64,000 bases of DNA from Serripes groenlandicus (lineage: Eukaryota; Mollusca; Bivalvia; Cardiida; Cardiidae): the NCBI GenBank assembly GCA_031761405.1, contig JASEVX010000003.1, positions 17,880,489 to 17,944,488 on the forward strand, given 5' to 3'. The translations under genes and the position numbers were made by a program. Shown here piece after piece: positions 14,101 to 24,200 of the stretch (position 1 is its first letter; every line of letters starts with the position of its first letter). Under the pieces are notes generated by a model. It had not been told where the DNA came from and searched no databases. It saw only the letters and a list, made by a program, of their open reading frames with translations.

Positions 14101-17100
14101 CCTGTATTATAGTAAACAAAAACATTGTGCATTTTAGATCGTATTTGTGTCGTTTACATCGAGCCTAGATAATGTTTCTTCCATTCCATTATTGTTTTCT
14201 GAGCTATCTTTACAGAACAAACACTTTCATTCAGAATACTTGTCACGATACATTCGCTACTGTTATCAGCTTTGAAGAATGTCATTAACGTCGTTTTTGT
14301 TTGTTTTCTACACGTTTTGTTGTGTCCACGACTTGCCATTTGTCTTTTATTTCTCTGATTCAACTAAAAACGAATGAAAATCGTAACCGGAAATAACAGG
14401 GTTTTTTAAAAACTGGTTCCCTACCTTAATTCTAACGATTATGCATGCGCGAACGAGGCTGGTCGCCATTACTAGGCTGGATCTCCGCATCTGTATCGAT
14501 CAATATATTCAGAACGGGTAACAGTTTTAAAAATTGCTATATTCATATTTTATTTGCATCATTTTAAAACAAATTGCTTTATTTGTCAATTCGTTTGCGT
14601 TTTTACGCAAAATATCCTGCTTATCTGTAGCCCTGTGGGAGAACAATCCACATCGCAGAGTTATCAGGCCTAACACTCACGAATCGAAATGTTAGAAATT
14701 TTAGTTTGGAGGTAATTATAAATTGTTGATACCGAAGATTAATGTTAATAAAACAAACTATTCACCAAATCACTTCGGATAAAGAAGAAAATTATAAAAT
14801 AAAGCAATATGAAGACATACACGTTGCATTTATAAAAATAAACAACGTTCTGATTAGCTAATGAAAATGCTACCAGAGTTCAAAATAAGTGGATTTATAT
14901 TAAAAGACAATCTAAAGACGATATTTAATTGTGTTAGTTATAAAACGGACGGCGCTATTTAATTTTTTTTTTAAATAAAACATGACATCTTCCAAATAAG
15001 TAATGATCAACAAAATAATAGAAAATAATTTAATGACAAAACCATTTCGTAAACAAAAATTATGTTTTGAAGCATTTGAAACGTGTAAAAAACGTTTTAT
15101 GTTTGTATACATTGTTTGTCATAGGAAAAGTGTACACGTATAACTTCAACCACTAAAGCTGCCTTTTCAGAATTATTTTAGAAATTCAGATCTCTTGATT
15201 TCCCAATATGTTACAAAATGCAGTTATATTGACTGATACATGGCACAACTTTTTATATTAGTGTTAAACAAAGACATCTCGAATTTTGTTTCCCAGCTTT
15301 ACTCTGTCATTCTGTTTATAATCGGGGAGCCAATTGTTGTATAATTTCTCAAAATCCACACCTCTATAGCCTTAGAGGTACCGTCCAAAAATGGTGTTTA
15401 TGCAATTATCTAAATGTTGACTTTAGTCACCCATACATGTACCACACTGTACACGTTTATAACGTTGTATCCATTGGTTCTAGATATCGACGAGTGTAAA
15501 GAAAAAACCAACAACTGTGACAAAAACGCCAAATGTACCAACACCGTTGGATCCTTCAAATGTTCGTGTAACAAAGGATATACAGGCAACGGCGTGAGCT
15601 GTAAAGATATATCCTATCTCGATTGTATTTTGAATAACGACTTATATCAGAATAAAAAAAATCCAAAATATGTCAGCATCCGGGTCATAAATATTAGGTC
15701 ATGCCTACAACAGCACTTTGAAAAAGAAAATTTTATTGATGATTTTTTTTTATAAATTAAGGCCTGAAAAAAAAGTTAATTTACATTCAGCCGGAGAGGG
15801 GATAAATTACCATTCAAGTAATGTTCAGTACTACATGCGCCATTGTAATTTTTAGATTCGTGATGTCATAGTACTGCTGTATTATGGTATTAGGTCAAAT
15901 ATTTGTTTTGATTATTTACAGTCCGACATGCAAATCCTTATTTAGTCGAAATGTAGGGTATATTTTGCAAATTCAAATTGATACCTTAACATTTTTGGAT
16001 TATAATAAACATAATCCATAAGTCAAAAGCTTGACCTTAAAATATGTTATGGCAATGACAGCCCTATTAAACATTTCATTCAATACCATATAAAATTAGT
16101 GACATTTTCCTCTATTTATAAACATCTTGAGAACGCTTTATCAATATATAGAGGATAATGTGAAAGTGGTCATTGACTACTGAAATAGGCAAGATATAAG
16201 CTTTATCAATATATAGAGGATAATGTGAAAGTGGTCATTGACTACTGAAATAGGCAAGATATAAGGCACTGCCAACCTTTTTGTCACCTTAAAAATGTCT
16301 TTTGTTAATGCATGTAATGAACATGTTGTTTGAATATTCAATGAACGGGAACGAAATAATATATGAGCCTTCCCACGGGAAAACCAACATGTTAGACTCT
16401 GCGTAAAGTATCGACCCGGATCAGCATGAGCATGCCGCACAGGCAAACCTAGATAGACACTTTTCGCCTCCTGTGGATTTTTTTTGTTTTAGGAATCATT
16501 ACTCTATACATATATCCCCTGAGACGGAATGTGTCGGCCCGGATTAGCCTGCGCGGTCTACGCAGGCTTATCTGTGTCGATACATTACGCAGATACGACA
16601 ATATTGTTTTTCTCGTGGAACGGCTCACATTAAAATTCACAATAATGGATAACGACATTATTTCATTATTAACAATCCGATCGATTTAAAAATACATCAA
16701 AGCACGTGCTTTTATATGTTTGAGATAAACGTCACACCTAACCTTAATTTTAATTCGAAATCTCATGTCGTATTTGTCGTTACAACATTCCATACCCCAC
16801 TTGTCATTTATCCATTCTCTTGAATAAAGGGTTTGAACGCCGCTTGATATATTGAAAGTAATGTAATCCTTTAATGAGCGGGCCCTGCCTTTTGGATGTT
16901 TTCCACATAACAATGTGAGTACTTGTTAAGTATCCGTGCGTGATTAATATAAACTGAAGTCTTGTTTTGCAATATATGCAAAATAAATAAGTTTAAACTA
17001 AAAAGTCAGCATGCTATTAACAGTCGGTGCCAATATTCGAACTAGTCTTTGACATCAGTGTTATTAGTCGCCGGGCAAAAACCCGCGACTTATATTTTTA

Positions 17101-20100
17101 ATAGCTTTTCGGAAATGACATTGGATGCCGAGTTATTATCAGAAAAAAACAAATTTAAACGTTTTCAAAATATTACAATTGTGTTTGTTTAAAAACACTT
17201 AGTTATGACACATCTAAAATGAAATAAATAATCCGATGTTTTAAGTATTTGCAGTTTCTTTATTTTAACTCGCATTTATGGTTTTTTGTCTTATTTACGA
17301 AGAAAAAAGAGTCCCTGTTAGACTTGCTGCAGACTGTGGTGTGTCAATATCGAGATAAAAATCACGTCGATTTCTCCTTTTAATAGCAATTTTAACTTAC
17401 TGAATGTTATTTTCATGTCTTGGTTTGTGTATAATTCATTTAATAATGTTAATCAATGTATATCTAAAGTAGGAACTGTTTCTAACCTAAAATATAGTGT
17501 CCTGTCGTGTCCTAGTTTCGTGACCTTTAACATCGAGTTTCGCGCATGCGCATTTCGATATGAAGAGGCGAGTGGTAAAAGTATTATTTTAGATATGTAT
17601 CAACATAAACTGGTAACAAAAACAAAAATAAGAAATAATTTGAAAATATGTCTCAAATACATGCCTGTTTATCGGTCGTGAGCGGCAAAACGCTTTCGCC
17701 TCAGTTCGTGACCTAGTTTCATATTGCCAAAATATAAAGGGGAGTAACTGGAAGGAAAATGTAAACTTTGAAAAACAATATTTCAATATTTCGAAAGAAT
17801 GCTCAAACACCTATTATTACGCATAGATAGCTAATATTACACACTAAAATGATTAAATATAAGTGATTTTAAATGTTTATTTGGCTTGAAACAAATTAAG
17901 AAAAGAACAAACTCTGATAAACAATGATTTTAGAAATAAAGAAAATCTGGTCTTTCGTACCCAATTAATGTCATACAATTGTAATGGGACGGGACTCGCA
18001 ACTGGAATTTCTCTTGCGACATACATATATTGTATGCATCAATGATATAATTAAACAATTTAGCTGATATGGTGTTTCAAGTGTGGTCTACTTTTTAAAC
18101 ATAAGAGGATAAATTTTAACATCTGTGAAATAATTATTATTAAAAAGGAGGAAGTTCATGTCTTCAGCAATTTAACCGTTTTCTCAATGTTTTAAACGTT
18201 TAAAGGTTTTCATTGTTACTTCAGACATGGAAAGTTTTTATTGCATGTATATTTAAATCCCAAACTATATTTGTTGTGGTTTTATTGGCAAATACAAAAA
18301 ATCCAAAATCCTGACCAAAAAAATCCTGAAATTTGTATGTGGAATTTCAAAAAAACCTGGGAATTAGTCCTTAATTAAAACGTTATGTGTATGTTTAGAC
18401 TAATGAGAGTCAAGAATGCATGTGTGTTAAAAAATAAATGAATGCAGTGTTTTAAAATTTAATAGCATGGGCTGCACTATAGTGTGATACTGTTGTGTTG
18501 TTTTGTTGAATGAGAACTATCTTTGATACTATAATTAGGATAATAAAGGTGTTATACTATTGTGTGAACGTTATCCACTTATAGCGTTATGTTCCTGTAA
18601 CAATAACATATTAATATGCATCCATTGGCTTTAGATATTGACGAATGTAAAGCATGTACCGACAACTGTGACAAAAACGCCAAATGTACCAACACCATTG
18701 GATCCTTCAAATGTGCTTGTAATAAAGGATATACAGGAAACGGTGTGAACTGTAAAGGTAAATTCGTTCGTTGTTTAACTTTCAATTACGACTTTTAGCC
18801 GATTAAAAAAGGTTAAAGTCTGTCAATTTCCGGTCCTTAACATAAGTAAATGCCTAAATAATTGCCATTTTTGGAAAGAGAATCTCAATCAGTTTTAAAT
18901 AAATTTAAAAATCAAGATTTTAAACATGTGAATTCGTCATTTAGGCGGGGATGGGATATAACACCATACTTGTTATTGCCTTAATACCAGACGCCAGTGT
19001 CACTTATAATTTTGTTAATTAGCTCTTGAGTAATTTTCGTATCATAGTGTAGCATGAGAGTTGGCATTTGATATCAAAAATACACAAAAGGTCAAAAAAC
19101 AGCTTTGAGGCACTACTATCCTTAATGTCACTGTATACGAGTTTTTTGTAAATATTGTACATGTGGTTTGAATTTTCAATGACCAGGTTTGAAATATTAT
19201 ATTATTATAACTTATTCTTATTGTGTACCTTTTTCATTTGATATACCAAATGGTATTTATCTGACATTCTGTATAGTTATATATTTGTTTACTTTTGTCT
19301 AAGCCCCTTTCTTCCACTTTGTAAAAGGCCATAGAAAAAATGTGTTGATATTTGCCAATAAAGGAATGGATTGTTTGAATTGAATTAATTCGGTAGCTCT
19401 CTTTAATTAAAAGCCGGCTTTGAAACGGTGTTAATACGGTTGTGTTAATGCGGCCGTGACACTAGCCACCAAAACGATAACGTTCCTTAAATAATAGATT
19501 ACTTTCCATTCCTTGATTTTAGATATTGACGAGTGTAAAGAATGTACCGACAATTGTGACAAAAATTCAAAATGTACCAACACTAATGGATCCTTCAAAT
19601 GTACTTGTAACACAGGATATACAGGCAATGGCGTGGATTGTAAAGGTAAATCCGTTATTTGTTGTATTTTAATTACAACTGCTGTCTAAATAGATTTGTA
19701 GATGCCAACTTATAGAGCATTTTGGAAAAAGAAACAATATAGATTTTAAGTGAATGTTGACATCAAGATCTGAAAAAAAAATATAACTGCAATAATTCAG
19801 GGATGGGATAAATCAACGTACACGTAGTTGCCTGCTCATTGTCATTTACAATTGTATATGGTCATATTAATGCTGTAAAATGCCATGGCATCACACATTT
19901 GTATTATCATGTGTAATTTGAGACTTGTTTAAATAATGAAAACTTTACTCGCAGTTTCATGTTAAAAAAGCTACGATGCGAAGAGTATTTTGAGGAAAAG
20001 CAATTGTTTACCAGATGTATGACCTAAATGTTTCCTCTTGTTAAAGAAGACGGGCCGGCTATATAATATCATAGCAGGTACCAGATGAACGAAGCAATTG

Positions 20101-23100
20101 TCAATAGAATGTGTCCTTCAAGAAATCGCATACATGCAACCGCGTTATACCTAAGAGATCTGAAATTATAATTTACTCTGGTTTGTTACCAGACCCGCGA
20201 CAAATAAAGTATAACACCACCTACGTATGTTGGAAGTAAAATTGATTTATTTCCTGATAAAGTCAATCTAGACGTTTTCTTTCCCAATATATATTTCATC
20301 AAGAGTGTTGCATGATTTCAGATATCGATGAGTGTAAAGAAGGAAAGGACACATGTGACAAAACTGCCGACTGTACCAATACGCCTGGGTCGTTCACGTG
20401 TACATGTAAACTGGGTTTTACTGGAAATGGATACACGTGCACAGGTATTTACTAGTATCTATGATTTGTGTAGATACAGACAATTATAGAGCAGCATTGT
20501 CGGATACACCGGTATTTTAATTACGCTATGCTTCATCATCGTGGTATAATATATAATAAAATATTTTGATGGCCGAGTTTGTTCAAAGGAACGAGCAAAC
20601 ACAGTATTGCCCGTAGTCATGAAATAACATTTTTAGCTCACCAAAGCACGCATTGCGGGGAGAGTAATTGTATCTCATTTGCATATTAATGCTATTCATT
20701 CCGTAAAAGGGGAATACTTACGGAATGAATAGCATACTTGTGGGTTGCAACCCACAAGATTCAAACAAAAGAAATAACCCCACAAATACACTTCATGGGT
20801 ACGTCCGTCCGTCTGTCTGTCTGTCTGTCTGTCTTCATGTATTTCTGTCTGTTCATATTATCCAACTAAAGACTTTTCTTCCTAAACCAATGAACCATGG
20901 TTGCCGTGGCATCAGAAAAGGGGAAAAGTGCAAAAACTTCAGTTAGAACGAATATTCCTTAGGTGACCCTCTACCAAGATTGTTCAAATTATTCCGATGA
21001 GTTGAAAAACATGGCGGAGCTTGTTTTCTTTATATGTGTTTATTAAAATATTAGAAATTCTTCTTGTGCAAAAGTGCTTGCCGGATATGAAAATAAGTTG
21101 GCATAAATGTTCCTTGGGTGACCCTCCCCCAAGATCGTTGAAATGATTCCGATCCGATATTCTTGTTCTATATAACGATTTAGATACCAGTTTTGACCAA
21201 ACACTGCTTGTTTAGTAAAGCAAACATTCAAAAAATATCTTCTTGGTTCCGTTGGCAGAAAAATCACCTCGGAGAATGGTAATATAATCAAAAATATCTA
21301 CCTTTAAAACAAAACAATATCATGCTTATTCATCTTAGACATTTTTAAGTTCCTCTTGATTATCTCAGATAAACTTTTATAAAACGCCAATGAAAAGTAC
21401 AAGCAACTAATGTATGTAGCGTGTGTCAATAAGTGTAGTCAGAATTACGTTGTATACGTTTAATTAACACACAGCTAGCGCTTAAAATATACCAAATTAA
21501 GGCGGATGTTGTATGCTTATTGACATTTTACTTCCTGTAATTCTAAAAACGATGTTCACCTTGTGAGCTGGTCTTTAATTATATCAAAGGTTGAATTGGA
21601 TCGCTTTAACACTCTAGCACGACAAAGCCGAACAAAACAATGACAAATTCAGATAAGCAGTCCACAGGTGTGTTTATGGTATGTTTCCGTTCTCCTGACC
21701 ACTTTGAAATGAATCTGCCTCACAGAAAAAACGCTTTGACCAATTAATGCAAATCGTGACGGACGGACGGAGGAACAAACAGACAGACAGACAGCCGGCC
21801 GGACGACGGATGTAATTAATCCATACAGCTTCAGACAGACGACACACTAAGTTATGATTGCAGAAGGCTGGTTCCGATTCGTCAAAATACGTCTCTGTTT
21901 GGGAAAGGGTTGACATGTTATGATACTGGCTGTGTATTTGCTATCACATATAAGCCGCATCTTGCGATAGAAACGGTAACCATCCACCGCGACGAAAAAC
22001 AAATTAAAGAAAAAGGCGAAATTGCTGATTTTCATTCTGCTTTGGCATATAAGTCAACATGTGTCTAAAAGAAGAAATAGATAAAAAAGAATACCCGTAG
22101 TTAAATGTTTAAATATCTAGAATATGGAAATAATCAACTTGAAAATGATCTGAAATAATTTTGTGAAAATAAGATATTGCTCAGCAATTGGTCCGTTTGC
22201 CACAATATTTTCAATTTCATCTGTGACTCTTACTATCTCGGAAACGGTCCACCCCCTTCCAGACGCTTTTTGACGCATGTGCAGCAGTTGGCATTTGTAT
22301 ACATCTCGACAAAAGTTAAATTGCCTTCTTTCTCCTAATGGTTTCAAATATTTTCGATAAGTATGATGTTATTTACAGTGACTTCCCTATTTTCTTTATG
22401 TCAACTGAAAATCGTCTGTTGTAGAATTGTACTGGTCACAGCACGGTCGATGTTTACAAACAAGACTTGCCTTGGGGTAAAAAAAACAATTTAGATTGGG
22501 TAACGCTTGTTAGAACTGATTTCACCAAATAAAGAAAGCGGATTGATATTGCGTTATTCGGTCAATCAATCAAATCAGTGAGAAACATGTGGCAACCAAT
22601 CAAAACAGCTTTGTATACATCTCGACAAAAGTTATATTGCCTTTTTTATCCTAATGGTTTCAAATATTTTCGATAAGTATGATGTTATTTACAGTGACTT
22701 CCCTATTTTCTTTATGTCAACTGAAAATCGTTTGTTGTAGAATTGTACTGGTCACAGCACGGTCGATGTTTACAAACAAGACTTGCCTTGGGGTAAAAAA
22801 AAAAATTTAGATTGGGTAACGCTTGTTAGAACTGATTTCACCAAATAAAGAAAGCGGATTGATATTGCGTTATTCGGTCAATCAATCAAATCAGTGAGAA
22901 GCATGTGGCAACCAATCAAAACAGCTTTGCTACGGAGTTATTTTTTATCAGGACATCTTCGCCTCCAGGCCCCGAAGTCTTCACTATTATAATTGTTTTT
23001 AACATCATTATTTTACTAATATAGTTATTATCAATGTTTTAATACGTTTCAAAGAATATGTCTGCATATTTTCAGATTTGGAAGAGTGTAACAAACACAA

Positions 23101-23233
23101 GGAGGATCCCTGTCCTACGGACTACGTGTGTGACAATAACGGTTATGGTTATGGCTACTGCTGTATTCCAGAGCCCTCTTATTACACATATAGTAATAAC
23201 AAAGACAAGGACGGGGAATCCGGAAGCGGATAG
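8061..23233 (+). CDS. EGF-module extracellular protein gene (3' part)
   Basis: This entry spans the visible exons of one gene: 8061-8192, 9516-9638, 11238-11360, 15484-15600 (or to 15606), 18635-18757, 19523-19645, 20322-20444 and the terminal 23076-23233. Every exon follows an AG, and all but 15484 precede a clear GT donor. All are phase 1-1, so any exon can be skipped or duplicated without breaking frame. Modules carry the calcium-binding signature DIDEC, six cysteines and the Asp/Asn hydroxylation pattern C-x-N-x4-F-x-C. The protein is probably secreted or a cell-surface matrix protein, like fibrillin, fibulin or matrilin-type EGF proteins. No signal peptide, membrane segment or other domain is seen, and the first exons must lie upstream. 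The array is growing by segmental duplication: five modules are almost identical and their introns align. Confidence 0.85.
8346..8458 (+). pseudogene. Broken EGF exon
   Basis: After TTTCAG the frame reads SNECEEGIHTCDKNAKF, plainly an EGF module, but the third cysteine is Phe. A single extra A within TGTAACATGTAACG then creates an in-frame TAA. The GYTGNG tail is missing, and the length of 113 bp is out of phase with neighbours. A GTAATC donor remains. If included it would stop the protein, so it is probably skipped: a dead exon inside a living gene. Confidence 0.7.
8459..9515 (+). other. Intron between EGF exons
   Basis: No gene. Its last ~300 bases align with sequence before the 11238, 15484, 18635 and 19523 exons (for example GTGAATG...CACCCATTA...TGTTCCTGT), showing that exon and flanks were duplicated together. 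The part near 8885-8960 also aligns with 16262-16340 and 19105-19190. Confidence 0.6.
9516..9638 (+). CDS. Calcium-binding EGF exon 2
   Basis: A 123-bp, phase 1-1 exon between TTATAG and GTAAAT. It encodes one complete module with DIDEC, CDKNAKC, the CTNTNASFKC hydroxylation-type core, GYTGNG and a final Cys. It is almost identical to the 11238, 15484, 18635 and 19523 modules, so it is a recent duplicate. Confidence 0.88.
10060..10400 (+). pseudogene. Non-LTR retrotransposon ORF2 C-terminal relic
   Basis: The frame at 10067-10291 reads LRCGILPLKVETGRY...RLCLFCDS...ETHFVVTCDFYTRIR. This is the cysteine/histidine tail that follows reverse transcriptase in several metazoan LINEs (CxxC...H...C). 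It stops after 74 residues, and a shifted frame (FNLVRQLAKLIVKAY) continues the homology to about 10380. It is a 5'-truncated, frameshifted dead copy within the intron. Confidence 0.6.
10562..10612 (+). repeat. CACT-rich simple repeat
   Basis: Short imperfect (CACT)n run, with ACTCACTCACTCACTCACAT as its core. It follows the LINE relic and may mark part of its 3' untranslated tail. Confidence 0.7.
11238..11360 (+). CDS. Calcium-binding EGF exon 3
   Basis: A 123-bp, phase 1-1 exon between TTCCAG and GTACAT. The module has DIDEC, CDKNAQC, CTNTNGSFKC, CNKGYTGNG and a closing Cys. Six cysteines and the calcium and hydroxylation signatures are intact. Confidence 0.88.
12480..12990 (+). repeat. 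Degenerate ~150-bp tandem repeats
   Basis: Two to three diverged units share words such as GTGACCTAGTTTTTGACC, TAAACATTCTG and TTTACAAGATTTTCCTTCAA. They resemble the cores of the Helentron-like element at 51686-53616, but no element ends are visible here. Confidence 0.65.
13760..13856. mobile_element. TTAA hairpin MITE fragment
   Basis: Contains GCAGCAGACGGCTTTTTGAA and a GAGCAATTTCTCCTTTTGTC arm of the family that is dense after 25 kb. Both termini are missing. It is one of only about two fragments in the first 25 kb. Confidence 0.75.
15484..15600 (+). CDS. Calcium-binding EGF exon 4, donor altered
   Basis: The module is intact through CTNTVGSFKCSCNKGYTGNGV and a final Cys, after TTCTAG. 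The donor used by its sisters (TGTAAAG|GTAAA) is here TGTAAAGATATA, so the GT is lost. The GTAAAG at 15601 could serve instead. It would shorten the exon to 117 bp, still phase 1-1, but remove the sixth Cys. GTGAGC at 15594 is another candidate. Read-through would end 51 codons later. Confidence 0.7.
16135..16264 (+). repeat. Perfect 65-bp tandem duplication
   Basis: Units 16135-16199 and 16200-16264 are identical base for base, so the duplication is recent. It is also a spot where an assembly artefact could arise. Confidence 0.95.
16399..16592. mobile_element. Short TIR element (MITE)
   Basis: The left end CTGCGTAAAGTATCGAC is the near reverse complement of the right end GTCGATACATTACGCAG, and the inner arms (GGATCAGC... 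/ GGATTAGCCTGCG) also pair. The ~194-bp GC-rich structure resembles an abundant bivalve foldback family. No protein is encoded. Confidence 0.65.
17056..17715. repeat. Interspersed repeat, copy 2 of an inverted pair
   Basis: Reverse-complement homologue of 4600-5225, starting with the GC hairpin TTAGTCGCCGGGCAAAAACC and running past TCGCGCATGCGCATTTCGAT. Diverged by many small indels. The end reads TTATTAGTCGCC and recalls the TTTTTAGCTC ends seen elsewhere, but no 3' hairpin terminus was found. Confidence 0.8.
18635..18757 (+). CDS. Calcium-binding EGF exon 5
   Basis: A 123-bp, phase 1-1 exon between CTTTAG and GTAAAT. Module DIDEC...CTDNCDKNAKC, CTNTIGSFKC, CNKGYTGNG, closing Cys. It has an extra Cys in KACTDNC shared with the 19523 module (KECTDNC), so these two form a sister pair within the array. 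Confidence 0.88.
18758..19522 (+). other. Intron with possible LINE 3' tail
   Basis: Sequence around 19289-19386 ends in TTGCCAATAAAGGAATGGAT, like the 3' ends of some LINEs, but no coding part remains. The flanks align with other introns of the EGF array. Confidence 0.4.
19523..19645 (+). CDS. Calcium-binding EGF exon 6
   Basis: A 123-bp, phase 1-1 exon between TTTTAG and GTAAAT. Module DIDECKECTDNCDKNSKC, CTNTNGSFKC, CNTGYTGNG, closing Cys. Complete and intact. Confidence 0.88.
20322..20444 (+). CDS. Calcium-binding EGF exon 7
   Basis: A 123-bp, phase 1-1 exon between TTTCAG and GTATTT. Reads DIDECKEGKDTCDKTADC, CTNTPGSFTC, CKLGFTGNGYTC. It is clearly more diverged than exons 2-6 and its introns do not align with theirs, so it predates the recent expansion. 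Confidence 0.87.
20630..21290 (+). mobile_element. Helentron/HINE-like element, 3' end not found
   Basis: Starts TTTTTAGCTCACC, followed by (GTCT)n and units matching the core of the 41392-43361 element (AAATGTTCCTTGGGTGACCC, AAGATTGTTCAAAT, GAAAAACATGGC). The terminal GGTGAGC...hairpin...CTCTTGTTT was not found, so it is truncated or decayed. Confidence 0.6.
20690..20758. repeat. Two adjacent perfect inverted repeats
   Basis: TGCTATTCATTCCGTAA at 20690-20706 pairs perfectly with 20718-20734. A 22-bp perfect palindrome centred on GGTTGCAACC follows at 20737-20758. They interrupt the head of the Helentron-like element and may be a tiny foldback insertion. Confidence 0.9.
22297..22929 (+). repeat. 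316-bp tandem duplication
   Basis: 22297-22612 and 22613-22929 are two head-to-tail copies differing at roughly six positions (for example TTAAATTGCC versus TTATATTGCC, CGTCTG versus CGTTTG). It lies just upstream of the terminal EGF-gene exon. Confidence 0.93.
23076..23233 (+). CDS. Terminal exon of the EGF-module gene
   Basis: After TTTTCAG the phase-1 frame reads DLEECNKHKEDPCPTDYVC, a variant EGF-like start. It is followed by a Gly/Tyr-rich NNGYGYGYCC stretch and a hydrophilic tail rich in Asp, Lys, Ser and Gly, ending at TAG (23231-23233). There are only six cysteines and no hydroxylation core, so the fold is a modified EGF or a short Cys-rich cap. No membrane segment follows, consistent with a secreted protein. 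An AATAAA at 23534-23539 may serve polyadenylation. Confidence 0.72.
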
Positions 23234-23756
23234 TAACATCCTACATAGACTGAATACCACGTTCGACCAAAGGCATAATAATACATATATTTTGTTAAAA
23301 AACAATTACCACCATGGAATATCCAGACTCTTCACTATTTACAATCAAGTATGATCATTAGAGGAATCTGCAAGTGTTCTTACTGATCGTTGTGTGTTAT
23401 GTCTATTGTAGACATGAAGCTGACTGAAAACTTATTTGCATGGGATCCAAAAATAGAGGAGAGAAATATATATTTCCCATTTCGAATTAATTAAATCTAG
23501 ATCTCGATTTTTTTTGTTATAATATAAATTTAAAATAAATAGCTAGCCACTATAAAAAGTAATTGCAGCTAAACAAAAAGACAGGACAACTTTGTATTAT
23601 TAAATTTCCTATGTTAGATGTTCACTCACCTGTACCAACGTAAATCTTATCGACGACATAATATTCTAAATTCCACAAGTTTGCTAACTCCTTAATAAGA
23701 CAACGTGTATTCTATTATCGAAACATCTTTTAATTTTGGGTTTTCTAAACCGCAGT

Positions 23757-23799
23757 TATATGTGTGTGTGTGTGTGTGTGTGTTTTTCTAAACCGCAGT

Positions 23800-23880
<81 letters not shown>
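23757..23880 (+). repeat. (TG)n microsatellite
   Basis: Two TG runs separated by a 30-base copy of the flanking sequence (TTTTCTAAACCGCAGTTATA occurs before each). Long Cys-Val open frames across it are artefacts of the repeat. Confidence 0.97.
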
Positions 23881-23882
<2 letters not shown>

Positions 23883-24200
23883 TTGGGGTACCATGTATGT
23901 TTATTTGTGTATATGTGTACATCTATGTGTATATATGTGTACATATATGTATATGTGTGTACATATATGTATATATGTGTAGATATATGTATATATGTGT
24001 ACATGTATGTATATATGTGTACATGTATGTATATATGTGTACATGTATATATGTGTACATGTATATATGTGTACATGTATGTATATATGTGTACATGTAT
24101 GTATATATGTGTACATGTATGTATATATGTGTACATGTATGTATATATGTGTACATGTATGTAAATATGTGTACATGTATGTATAGTTATATATAAGTAT
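23881..24200 (+). repeat. 20-bp minisatellite GTGTACATGTATGTATATAT
   Basis: Many near-exact 20-bp units with a few shortened by 6 bp. Alternating purine-pyrimidine content continues from the TG run, so the 440-bp block could adopt Z-DNA or cruciform forms. Confidence 0.93.

Larger units (their letters stand above)
11361..15483 (+). other. Long intron with an exonless duplicate block
   Basis: At 11640-11785 lies a copy of the sequence that normally precedes an EGF exon (GGAACCATCTTTGAT...CACCCA...TTCCTTCACC), but no module follows. A shorter copy of its start recurs near 11940. Then come satellite-like repeats (12480-12990), a MITE fragment (13760-13856) and unrecognised AT-rich DNA. The minus-strand open frame at 14154-14363 resembles nothing I know. 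Confidence 0.6.
15607..18634 (+). other. Intron with duplicated repeats
   Basis: Holds the perfect 65-bp duplication (16135-16264), an inverted-repeat MITE (16399-16592) and the second inverted repeat copy (17056-17715). Stretches around 15600-15760 and 17000-17055 align with other introns of this gene. Open frames here fall in repeats, and I see no gene. Confidence 0.6.
20445..23075 (+). other. Last intron, repeat-filled
   Basis: Contains a partial Helentron-like element (20630-21290), two nested hairpins (20690-20758), GACA/GACG-rich simple sequence (21757-21815), a MITE-like fragment (about 22240-22290) and a 316-bp tandem duplication (22297-22929). No gene is seen. Confidence 0.6.

Noticed and set aside
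14154..14363. 69-codon minus-strand open frame with basic residues
   Set aside because: No recognisable family, no clear splice or promoter context; cannot be separated from chance.
15609..15616. ATATCCTA resembling a U12-type AT-AC donor after the 15484 EGF exon
   Set aside because: It would put the exon end out of phase with the next EGF exon, and all other introns here are GT-AG. A point loss of the normal donor is simpler.
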